A stretch of DNA of 25,531 nt from JAKCDU01 sp035551615 (GTDB taxonomy: Bacteria > Actinomycetota > Acidimicrobiia > Acidimicrobiales > Palsa-688), in assembly GCA_035551615.1 (NCBI GenBank), contig DASZNC010000121.1, forward strand, positions 1 to 25,531, given 5' to 3'. This document shows, piece by piece, positions 1 to 6,394 of this stretch. Under the pieces are notes generated by a model that saw only the letters and a program-made list of their open reading frames with translations, was not told where the DNA came from and made no database searches. The position numbers and the translations under genes are program-made. Every line of letters begins with the position of its first letter. Within the stretch, counting starts at the first letter, position 1.

Positions 1-866
1 ATCCACTCCATGTGGGCCTCGGCGTCGCAGCGGGCCCGCTTGGTCACCAGGTTGTAGACGTTGTTCGACCAGTTCTGGATGGTGGTGTAGGTGACCCGGC
101 TGGACGGCTTGCAGATGATCTCCACCACCGCCGAGTGCAGCGAGTCGGTGCTGTACACCGGCGCCGAACAACCCTCGATGTAGTGGACCTGGGCGCCCTC
201 GTCGGCAATGATCAGCGTCCGCTCGAACTGGCCCATGTTCTCGGAGTTGATCCGGAAGTAGGCCTGCAGCGGCATGTCGACCTTCACCCCGGGCGGTACG
301 TAGATGAAGCTGCCGCCCGACCACACCGCCGTGTTGAGGGCGGCGAACTTGTTGTCGTTGGCGGGGATCACCTTGCCGAAGTACTGCTTCACCAACTCCG
401 GGTACTCCCGCAGCGCAGTGTCCATGTCACAGAACAGGACGCCCTGTGCCTCCAGGTCCTCCCGGTTGCGGTGGTAGACGACTTCGCTCTCGTACTGGGC
501 AGTGACCCCGGCCAGGTACTTGCGCTCCGCTTCGGGGATGCCCAGCTTGTCGTAGGTCGACTTGACCGACTCCGGCAACTCGTCCCAGGCGTTGACCTGA
601 TGGTCGATGGGCTTGATGTAGTAGAAGATGTCGTTGAAGTCGATGCCCGACATGTCGCCCCCCCAGCGCGGCATCGGCCGGCTCAAGAAGTGGCGGTAGG
701 CCTTCATGCGGCGAGCCGTCATCCAGTCGGGTTCGCCCTTCATCCACGACATCTCGCGGACGATGTCCTCGGACAAACCCTTCTTCGGTTTGAAGACGTA
801 GAAGTCCTCGACGTCACTCCAGCCCAGCTTGTAGCGGCCCAGATCCAGGTTTTCAGTGGTTGCCAT
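1..866 (-). CDS. sufB: Fe-S cluster assembly scaffold protein SufB (N-terminal part, runs off the window)
   Basis: SufB is the scaffold subunit of the cytoplasmic SufBCD complex that builds Fe-S clusters. The minus-strand frame is open from ATG at 866 to the window edge (288 codons), so only about 60% of a protein usually near 470-495 residues is present. The translation begins MATTENLDLGRYKLG and contains family-typical stretches: GLSEDIVREMSWMKGEPDWM, then YYIKPIDHQVNAWDELP, then a beta-helix region (AALNTAVWSGGSFIYVPPGV, FRINSENMGQFERTLIIADE, YIEGCSAPVYS). The catalytic Cys, His and Glu region lies beyond the edge and cannot be checked. The start is supported by GAGAGGG about 13-19 bases upstream and by homology to the usual SufB N-terminus. 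The 85-base gap before it carries an inverted repeat. No sufR-type regulator is visible upstream; the upstream gene is a lipase. Confidence 0.95.
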   Translation of the reverse strand, partial: MATTENLDLGRYKLGWSDVEDFYVFKPKKGLSEDIVREMSWMKGEPDWMTARRMKAYRHFLSRPMPRWGGDMSGIDFNDIFYYIKPIDHQVNAWDELPESVKSTYDKLGIPEAERKYLAGVTAQYESEVVYHRNREDLEAQGVLFCDMDTALREYPELVKQYFGKVIPANDNKFAALNTAVWSGGSFIYVPPGVKVDMPLQAYFRINSENMGQFERTLIIADEGAQVHYIEGCSAPVYSTDSLHSAVVEIICKPSSRVTYTTIQNWSNNVYNLVTKRARCDAEAHMEW

Positions 867-883
867 ATCGGCGTTCACCCTCT

Positions 884-914
884 CGTAGGAGGACAGCGAG
901 CAATTTCTCCTACG
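884..914. promoter_or_regulatory. Inverted repeat in the sufB promoter region (putative operator)
   Basis: Arms CGTAGGAG (884-891) and CTCCTACG (907-914) are perfect 8-base reverse complements separated by 15 bases. The right arm overlaps a smaller palindrome, CTACGTAG (910-917). On the minus strand a TACTAT -10-like hexamer lies just upstream of the repeat, so the repeat would sit around the transcription start of sufB. This layout would suit a repressor sensing Fe-S or iron status, but the binding protein is unknown. A 5'-UTR hairpin is the alternative. Confidence 0.45.
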
Positions 915-951
915 TAGATAGTAACAACCCGGGCCGGGCTACCCGAAGGCC

Positions 952-1995
952 CTATCGGCGGAAAGTGGCCACACCGGGCCCGGAGGTGCTGTCGTCGCCC
1001 TCGGCGGCGGCGAAGTCGGAATCCTCGGTCCCCGCCACCGATCTGAGGATCTGCACCAGGTGGCGCCCCTCGACGCCGTCCTTCAGCCAGCGGCGCACAC
1101 CCGCCCTGGTCGCCCGCGACACCACGCCCCTGCGGGCGGCGTCCATCGGGTTGAGGCCCATGGCCGAGGTGATCGAGCGGCCCGGTTGGATGGCGACGAC
1201 CGGCACGCCGGTCCGCTTCAAGGCGTTGACCTCGGCCTGGAGCCGGGCCCGCAGCGGCTGGCGCATGAGCACCGACGGGGAGATGGCGCCCCACGCCGCC
1301 GCCTGCGACAGGGGGGAGACGGCGATCACCAGATCCAGGCCCTCATCGGCCACCAGGTCCAGGTTGACCATGCTGTGCACGCCGCCGTCGACATAGCGGC
1401 GGTCGCCGATCTGCACCGGTCGGAAGTACATCGGGATGGCGCAGGATGCCGCCACCGCCTGACCGACCGAGGCGGCCGGCCCCCCTTCGCGGCCGAACAC
1501 CACCCGTCGGCCGCCCCGCAGGTCGTACGAGCAGATCCACAGCGGGCGGTCGGGCCACGCCCCGTCGAAGACGGCATCGATGCCGCCCGAGATGGCGTCG
1601 GTCGAAATGCCCCCGGCGGGCAGGGCGGCGATGGCCAGGGCCCGCACCGACATCGAACAGGGATGGGTGAGGGCGTGGACCACCGCCCCGGGATCGCCTA
1701 CGGGTCGGAACCTGAGGGCGTCGGCCGGAGTGGGGCGGGGCCGGTGCGGGCGCCCGAGAGCGGCCAGCCGTTCCCCGTCCGGCGACAGCGGGCTGCCCTC
1801 GCTGATGTTGGCCAGATCGGTAGCCGGGACCCCGGCCCTCAGCATGGCCGCCGTCAGCGATCCGGCCGACGTCCCTACCATGACATCTGCTTGCTGAGGA
1901 TCCCACCCGGTCGCCTCTTGCAGAGCGGCCAGCACGGCGCCGTGGTAGGCCACCCCGACCGAGCCTCCGGCGGCGAGCACCAGTCCAATTCGCAC
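952..1995 (-). CDS. Patatin-like phospholipase (acyl hydrolase)
   Basis: A 347-residue cytoplasmic Ser-Asp dyad acyl hydrolase of the patatin family, expected to release fatty acids from lipids. The translation starts (V)RIGLVLAAGGSVGVAYHGAVLAAL, whose glycine-rich segment is the oxyanion-hole motif. The nucleophile elbow GTSAG follows with Ser43, and the catalytic Asp203 lies in YVDGG, preceded by the typical ASCAIP segment. I chose the GTG at 1995 because the oxyanion motif normally sits at the extreme N-terminus; the frame stays open upstream to 2523, but that extension is antisense to the WS/DGAT gene. No signal peptide is visible. It is divergent from the WS/DGAT gene across a 117-base gap holding a perfect palindrome, which hints at linked control of lipid breakdown and storage. 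The physiological substrate cannot be told from sequence. Confidence 0.9.
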   Translation of the reverse strand: MRIGLVLAAGGSVGVAYHGAVLAALQEATGWDPQQADVMVGTSAGSLTAAMLRAGVPATDLANISEGSPLSPDGERLAALGRPHRPRPTPADALRFRPVGDPGAVVHALTHPCSMSVRALAIAALPAGGISTDAISGGIDAVFDGAWPDRPLWICSYDLRGGRRVVFGREGGPAASVGQAVAASCAIPMYFRPVQIGDRRYVDGGVHSMVNLDLVADEGLDLVIAVSPLSQAAAWGAISPSVLMRQPLRARLQAEVNALKRTGVPVVAIQPGRSITSAMGLNPMDAARRGVVSRATRAGVRRWLKDGVEGRHLVQILRSVAGTEDSDFAAAEGDDSTSGPGVATFRR

Positions 1996-2005
1996 GGCTG
2001 GACAC

Positions 2006-2022
2006 GCTAGCGCCGAGCTAGC
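2006..2022. repeat. Twin GCTAGC palindromes next to the lipase start
   Basis: Two copies of the self-complementary hexamer GCTAGC (2006-2011 and 2017-2022), spaced 11 bases apart, lie directly upstream of the patatin start and next to the larger palindrome at 2029-2052. An 11-base period places both on one face of the helix. It may be part of a composite operator or chance. Confidence 0.35.
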
Positions 2023-2028
2023 AGCAAT

Positions 2029-2052
2029 CAGTGGTTTCTGTTGCAACCACTG
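2029..2052. promoter_or_regulatory. Perfect palindromic operator between the lipase and WS/DGAT genes
   Basis: Arms CAGTGGTT (2029-2036) and AACCACTG (2045-2052) are perfect reverse complements with an 8-base spacer. The element sits inside the 117-base divergent promoter region, 34 bases from the lipase start and 60 bases from the WS/DGAT start. The size and symmetry are typical of sites for dimeric TetR- or GntR-type repressors; which regulator binds is inference. A second small palindrome (TTAG and CTAA, 2070-2079) lies nearer the WS/DGAT gene. Confidence 0.55.
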
Positions 2053-2112
2053 GTCGGCGCCATCGGCGGTTAGTGCTAAAGATGGAACGGGGCCAACGGA
2101 GAGGAGCGAACC

Positions 2113-3558
2113 ATGCCGTTCGAACGTCTGAGTCCGCTGGACGCGGGGTTCCTGCACATCGAGGACTCCGTGACCCATATGCACATCGGATCGATCTCGA
2201 TCATGGAAGGACCGGCCCCCCGGTACGAGGACCTGCGGGACCGGGTGGCAGCCAAACTGCCGGTTGTACGGCGATACCGGCAGGTCGTGCGTACGGTGCC
2301 GTTCGACCTGGGTCGCCCGGTCTGGGCGGACGACCCCTGGTTCAACATCGAGTTCCACATCCGCCACACCGCCCTGCCCGCCCCCGGGAACGACGGCCAG
2401 CTCAACAACCTGGTCGGCCGGGTCATGGCCCAGCAGCTCGACCGCGACCGCCCGCTCTGGGAGATGTGGATGGTCGAAGGGCTGACGGAGGGTCGGTGGG
2501 CCATCATCTCCAAGGTCCACCACTGCATGGTCGACGGGGTGGCCGGCAGCGAGCTCCTCGGCCTCATTCTCGATCCCGAACCGGACCCGCCCGAGGTGGA
2601 GCAGCTCCCCTGGGTCCCCACTCTGCCGCCGGCCCGCTGGGAGCTGGCCGTCGAGGCGGTCACCGACCTGATCTCCAGTCCGTTCGAGCTGAGCCGCCTG
2701 GCCCGGGCGCAGACCCGGATTCCCAGGCGCATCCTGGGCCAGGTCGGCGACGCCGTGGCCGCCGTCCGGGGCGCAGCATCAGCCATGCGCACACCGAGCA
2801 GTCCCAGCCTCAACGGTCCCATCGGACCGCACCGCCGGTGGGTCTCCTCGTCGGTCAGCGTGGCCGACATCAAGGAGGCCCGGGCTCGCTTCGGCGGCAC
2901 GTTCAACGATGTCGTCCTGAGCATCGTGACCTCCGGCTTCCGGGACCTGCTCGAAAAGCGGGGCGAGAGCACCGAGAGCCCGATCCGCTCGCTGGTGCCG
3001 GTCTCGGTCCGGGCCCGCGACGACAGCGGCCGGGCCATCGGCGACGGGACGATGGCCAACCGCATCTCGGCCATGTTCGCCGAATTGCCGGTCCACATCG
3101 AGAACCCGATCGACCGGTTGCACGCCGTTTCCGAGCAGATGGTCGGCCTCAAGGAGTCAAAGCAGGCGCTGGCCGGCGAGGTGCTCAGCACCATCTCCGG
3201 GTTCGCCCCGCCGATGCTGCTGTCGCTCGCCGGTCGCCTGGGCACCAAGGCGCCACAGAGCACGGTCAACACCATCACGACCAACGTGCCCGGTCCGCAG
3301 ATCCCCCTCTACGCCGCCGGACGGCGCATGTTGAACGTGTTCCCCTACGTTCCGCTCGGCTTGCGGCTGCGTATCGGCGTCGCCATCTTCTCCTACGACG
3401 GCCAGGTCACCTTCGGGGTCACCGGTGACTACGACACCGCCGAGGACGTCCACCTGCTGGCCCAGGGCATCGAGGAGGGGATGGCTGACCTGTTGGCCGT
3501 CGATCCGAAGGCCGTGATCATCGACCTGCGGCGGAACGAGGTTCCGGCCCGGAGTTAG
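2113..3558 (+). CDS. Wax ester synthase/diacylglycerol acyltransferase (WS/DGAT)
   Basis: A 481-residue bifunctional O-acyltransferase of the WS/DGAT family. It transfers acyl groups from acyl-CoA to diacylglycerol or fatty alcohols, making triacylglycerol or wax ester storage lipid at the membrane or lipid-body surface. The N-terminus (LSPLDAGFLHIED) is family-typical. The catalytic HHxxxDG motif is intact as HHCMVDG (His136, His137, Asp141), preceded by RPLWEMWMVEGL. Further family blocks are NDVVLSIVTSGFRDLL and, near the C-terminus, TTNVPGPQIPLYAAG. Length matches the family (about 450-480). A strong Shine-Dalgarno (GGAGAGGAG) lies 7 bases before ATG 2113. The gene is single and divergent from a patatin-like lipase; its stop overlaps by 4 bases the stop of the convergent membrane-protein gene. 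Substrate preference cannot be inferred. Confidence 0.96.
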   Translation: MPFERLSPLDAGFLHIEDSVTHMHIGSISIMEGPAPRYEDLRDRVAAKLPVVRRYRQVVRTVPFDLGRPVWADDPWFNIEFHIRHTALPAPGNDGQLNNLVGRVMAQQLDRDRPLWEMWMVEGLTEGRWAIISKVHHCMVDGVAGSELLGLILDPEPDPPEVEQLPWVPTLPPARWELAVEAVTDLISSPFELSRLARAQTRIPRRILGQVGDAVAAVRGAASAMRTPSSPSLNGPIGPHRRWVSSSVSVADIKEARARFGGTFNDVVLSIVTSGFRDLLEKRGESTESPIRSLVPVSVRARDDSGRAIGDGTMANRISAMFAELPVHIENPIDRLHAVSEQMVGLKESKQALAGEVLSTISGFAPPMLLSLAGRLGTKAPQSTVNTITTNVPGPQIPLYAAGRRMLNVFPYVPLGLRLRIGVAIFSYDGQVTFGVTGDYDTAEDVHLLAQGIEEGMADLLAVDPKAVIIDLRRNEVPARS

Positions 3559-3755
3559 CTGTTCGAGGTCTTGACCGGGCGCAAGGCGATGGCGATCGTC
3601 ACCAGCGTCATGGCCACGCCAACGCCGAACACGATCCACTTGGTCACGTCCGGGTCCACCCAGATGGAGCCGACGATCGGGGAAGCGGCCATCAGGATGG
3701 CGAACAGGAATTCACCGGGCGCGTTCAGGATCTGAGGGCGCATGCCGAGGAGCAT
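3555..3755 (-). CDS. Small two-helix membrane protein of unknown function
   Basis: About 66 residues with two hydrophobic segments: FLFAILMAASPIVGSIW (roughly residues 15-31) and WIVFGVGVAMTLVTIAIAL near residues 39-57, followed by a short basic tail (RPVKTSNS). I do not recognise a named family. The start is uncertain: the frame opens with GTG at 3764, ATG at 3755 is the first ATG, and ATG at 3743 is also possible. I favour 3755. It lies 22 bases downstream of the MhuD-like gene on the same strand and is probably the last gene of that operon. Its TAA overlaps the TAG of the convergent WS/DGAT gene by 4 bases. Confidence 0.6.
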   Translation of the reverse strand: MLLGMRPQILNAPGEFLFAILMAASPIVGSIWVDPDVTKWIVFGVGVAMTLVTIAIALRPVKTSNS

Positions 3756-3777
3756 AACCACCACCCGGCAGGCGGCA

Positions 3778-4089
3778 CTAACTCAGGTCGGCGACCTCGT
3801 AGCTCCACAATTCGCTGTGCACGGCCACCGGCCGATCACCGGAGGGAGCGTTGGCCCCGCGGTGCCCGTGGGCGAAGGCGGGCGAGGCCACCCAGTCGTT
3901 GAACGACTGCTCGTCCTTCCACCGGGTCAGGACCAACCAGGTGGTGCGGTCGTCGGTGGGCTTCAGCAGTTCGAAACCCTCGAATCCGGGCTGGTTGTCG
4001 ACGGCCCCGGCCCGGGCGGCGAAGCGCCGGGCCAACTCGTCACCCTGATCGGGACCGACATCGATGGCGTTGATCCGGATGATCGTCAT
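3778..4089 (-). CDS. MhuD/IsdG-type haem-degrading monooxygenase
   Basis: A 103-residue ferredoxin-like antibiotic-biosynthesis-monooxygenase (ABM) domain protein. The sequence tracks Mycobacterium tuberculosis MhuD as I recall it: MTIIRINAID against MPVVKINAIE, AVDNQPGFEGFELLKP against AVENSPGFLGFQLLRP, and an AFAHGHR-like segment. The residues known to matter in this family appear conserved: Asn7, Trp66 and a haem-ligand His (His74, MhuD His75). The predicted role is oxidative opening of haem to release iron in the cytoplasm, acting as a small dimer. It starts 4 bases after the stop of the LLM-oxidoreductase gene, so the two are almost certainly co-transcribed and perhaps translationally coupled. 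An ABM quinol monooxygenase is the alternative, but the Asn/Trp/His pattern favours haem. Confidence 0.82.
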   Translation of the reverse strand: MTIIRINAIDVGPDQGDELARRFAARAGAVDNQPGFEGFELLKPTDDRTTWLVLTRWKDEQSFNDWVASPAFAHGHRGANAPSGDRPVAVHSELWSYEVADLS

Positions 4090-4093
4090 CCGA

Positions 4094-5143
4094 TCAGGCC
4101 GCCATCGCCTTGACCTGCTCGATGAGGCCGACCTCGGTCTGCCCGCCGGTCGGGATGGGCATGACCTGCAGATGGGTGATACCCCCCTCGCGCAGCGCAG
4201 CGACCCGCTCGGCCACCCAACCGGCCGGCCCGCACAACGAAGTCAGGCGCAGGATCTCCTCGGGGACGGCGGCGGCCGCCTCCTGCTTATTGCCCGACAG
4301 GTACAGATCCTGGATCTCCTTGGCCTCCTTCTCGTATCCGTACCGGCAGGCCAGGTCGTTGTAGAAGTTCCGGCCGCGGGCGCCCATGCCGCCGATGTAG
4401 AGAGCCAGGTTGGGGCGGGCCAGGTCCCGTAGGGCGACCACGTCGTCGCCGTCACCGATGGCCAAGAGGCCGCCGCCGGTGATCATCAGCGGGTCGAGCG
4501 AGGGATCCCGCTTGGTCGCTCCTGTGGTCAGGGCGTCGCCCCAGACGTCCCTGGCCTTCTCCGGGATGAACATCATCGGGATCCAGCCGTCGGCCACCTC
4601 CGCGGTCATGGCCACGTTCTTGTCACCCAGCGAGGCGATCCACACCGGGATACGGGGTCGCACCGGATGGGCGATGATCTTGAGCGCCTTGCCCAGTCCC
4701 GTGCCCTGACCCTCGGCGAGCGGCATCCGGTAGTACCGGCCGTCGTGCTCGAGCGGCGCCTCCCGGGCCCATACCTCGCGGCACACCGAGATGATCTCCC
4801 GGGTGCGGCCGATCGGCGCGTCGTAGGGCAGGCCGTGCCAGCCTTCGATCACCTGCGGGCCGGAGGCGCCCAGACCCAGGTGGCAGCGGCCGTTCGACAG
4901 GGCGTCGATGCCCGCCGCAGTCATCGCCAGCAGGGTCGGCGTGCGGGTGTAGATGGGCAGGATGCCCGACCCGATCTCCACGGTCTCGGTCAGCGCGGCG
5001 AGGTAACCCATCAGGCTGGGGGCGTCGAAGCCGTACGCCTCGGCGACCCACACCAGGTCGAGCCCCGCCTTCTCCATCTCCGAAACCCGTCGGGCCGACT
5101 CCTTGAATCCCCCGGCGTAGCTCAGCATCGTGGCGATCTTCAT
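4094..5143 (-). CDS. LLM-class F420-dependent oxidoreductase
   Basis: A 349-residue TIM-barrel enzyme of the bacterial luciferase-like (LLM) family, expected to use F420 (or FMN) for hydride transfer. The N-terminus MKIATMLSYAGGFKES is the first barrel strand. AGLDLVWVAEAYGFDAPS follows, and CHLGLGASGPQVIEGWHG is the phosphate-binding block seen in actinobacterial F420 families (it resembles the Rv3520c group, from memory). VWIASLGDKNVAMTAEVADGWIP is the usual C-terminal barrel block. The ATG at 5143 fits the family start; the frame continues to 5419, but that part is antisense to the YihY gene. The gene heads an operon with the MhuD-like and small membrane proteins and is divergent from yihY across 45 bases. 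The substrate is unknown. Confidence 0.92.
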   Translation of the reverse strand: MKIATMLSYAGGFKESARRVSEMEKAGLDLVWVAEAYGFDAPSLMGYLAALTETVEIGSGILPIYTRTPTLLAMTAAGIDALSNGRCHLGLGASGPQVIEGWHGLPYDAPIGRTREIISVCREVWAREAPLEHDGRYYRMPLAEGQGTGLGKALKIIAHPVRPRIPVWIASLGDKNVAMTAEVADGWIPMMFIPEKARDVWGDALTTGATKRDPSLDPLMITGGGLLAIGDGDDVVALRDLARPNLALYIGGMGARGRNFYNDLACRYGYEKEAKEIQDLYLSGNKQEAAAAVPEEILRLTSLCGPAGWVAERVAALREGGITHLQVMPIPTGGQTEVGLIEQVKAMAA

Positions 5144-5188
5144 GGACGAGACCTTATTGGCACTGCGGCAGCATGGGTAAGTCCACCC

Positions 5189-6148
5189 ATGGTGGACCAC
5201 ATCATCGACCGCATAGACGACTTCCAGCGCCGGCACCGGGGGGCCTCGTTCCTGTGGGCCGTGCAGAAGAAGTACGGCGACGATCGGGGCGGGTACCTGT
5301 CGGCCCTGGTGACCTATTACGGATTCCTGTCGATCTTCCCCCTGCTGCTCGCGGCCTTCACGATCGTCGCCTACACGTTGAGCGGCGACCACTCCGCAGC
5401 CAACACCATCCAGCGCCACATACAGGACTACCCCATCGTCAACCAGGTCGCCCCCAGCCTGGGCAACGGCACCCTCTCCGGATCGCCGATCGCCCTGATC
5501 GTCGGCCTACTCGGGCTCATCTGGGGTTCGCAGGGCTTGGCCCAGGCGGCCCAATTCACCCTGGACGAGGCGCTGAACATCGCCAACAAGGACCGCCTCG
5601 GCTTCCTCCCCCGCACCCTGCGCAGCTTCGGCTGGTACACCATGTTCGGCGTCGGCGCCCTGATCTCGACCTTCATCGCCTCTTTGGGTCCGGCCCTCGG
5701 TTGGGCCGGCGGCGACGTGCTGTCCACGCTCCTGTCGATGGTCCTCGACGTCGGGCTCTTCACCCTGTCGTTCTGGATCCTCACCCCGAAGGACGTGAGC
5801 ATCCGGGAGGTGCTACCCGGCGCCGCCGGAGCCGGGGTCGCCTGGGCCGTCCTCACCGGTGTCGGCGTGGGCCTGACCAAGCAGTTGGCCCATTCCAACC
5901 CTCTGTACGGCAGCTTCGCCAGCGTCCTCGGCCTGCTCGGCCTCATTTACCTGAACGCCCGGATCACGATCTACTGCATCGAGGCCAACGAGGTGTACAA
6001 GCGGCATCTGTGGCCCCGGGCCCTGACCAACCGGAACCTGACCCGCGCCGATCTCCAGCAACTGGACAACCTGGCCGGCAAGGAGGAGCGGGTGCCGGCC
6101 GAGGAGATCGAAGTCGACGTCGACGGGGAACCGGCCCGCCAGGCCTGA
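5189..6148 (+). CDS. YihY/virulence factor BrkB family membrane protein
   Basis: A 319-residue inner-membrane protein of the YihY/BrkB (formerly ribonuclease BN-like) family. The hallmark N-terminal block is present: DRGGYLSALVTYYGFLSIFPLLLAAFTIVAYTL. It is followed by hydrophobic segments SPIALIVGLLGLIWGSQGLAQ, FGWYTMFGVGALISTFIASLG, LLSMVLDVGLFTLSFWILTP, GAAGAGVAWAVLTGVGVGL and YGSFASVLGLLGLIYLNARITIYCIEANEV, giving about six helices. An acidic, charged cytoplasmic tail ends the protein. The molecular function of the family is not established; lipid or solute transport is suspected. The ATG at 5189 is chosen because the longer open frame back to 4667 is antisense to the LLM gene. The nearest upstream bases (GTAAGTCCACCC) show no clear Shine-Dalgarno, so the start could be leaderless. 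Confidence 0.9.
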   Translation: MVDHIIDRIDDFQRRHRGASFLWAVQKKYGDDRGGYLSALVTYYGFLSIFPLLLAAFTIVAYTLSGDHSAANTIQRHIQDYPIVNQVAPSLGNGTLSGSPIALIVGLLGLIWGSQGLAQAAQFTLDEALNIANKDRLGFLPRTLRSFGWYTMFGVGALISTFIASLGPALGWAGGDVLSTLLSMVLDVGLFTLSFWILTPKDVSIREVLPGAAGAGVAWAVLTGVGVGLTKQLAHSNPLYGSFASVLGLLGLIYLNARITIYCIEANEVYKRHLWPRALTNRNLTRADLQQLDNLAGKEERVPAEEIEVDVDGEPARQA

Positions 6149-6163
6149 CCGAAACCGGGCCGG

Positions 6164-6352
6164 TCAGGGCCGGGAGAAGAGCTCGGCGGCCATCTCCTCG
6201 GCCGCCGAACGGACCAGGGCATCAGCCGGATCCCCGACCATGATCGCCATCCGACCGGGCACCGCCACGGCATCCGCATCGGTCGTCACGAGCACCGACC
6301 GGACGCCAGCACCGGCCGGGCCCTCCGGGCCGGACGCATCGGTCGTGTCCAT
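6164..6352 (-). CDS. Small hypothetical protein (62 residues)
   Basis: A 62-residue reading frame (MDTTDASGPEG to ELFSRP) fills the gap between yihY and the oligopeptidase gene. It has high third-position GC like real genes here, and its C-terminal half looks like a small acidic amphipathic helix (DALVRSAAEEMAAELFSRP). It is not a family I recognise. It is divergent from the oligopeptidase gene across 42 bases and convergent with yihY, 15 bases away. No Shine-Dalgarno is evident. The same frame is open to 6853, but that longer version is antisense to a clear gene. It may be spurious. Confidence 0.45.
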   Translation of the reverse strand: MDTTDASGPEGPAGAGVRSVLVTTDADAVAVPGRMAIMVGDPADALVRSAAEEMAAELFSRP

Positions 6353-6394
6353 CGGATCGCCACTGGGCACCGGGCCAGCGTACTTTGGCCTCCT

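Noticed and set aside
1996..2523. A 176-residue N-terminal extension of the patatin gene
   Set aside because: It is antisense to the WS/DGAT gene and runs through the divergent promoter; the oxyanion motif belongs at the N-terminus.
4667..5188. A long N-terminal extension of the YihY protein
   Set aside because: It is antisense to the LLM oxidoreductase gene and has no YihY homology; ATG 5189 begins the family-typical sequence.
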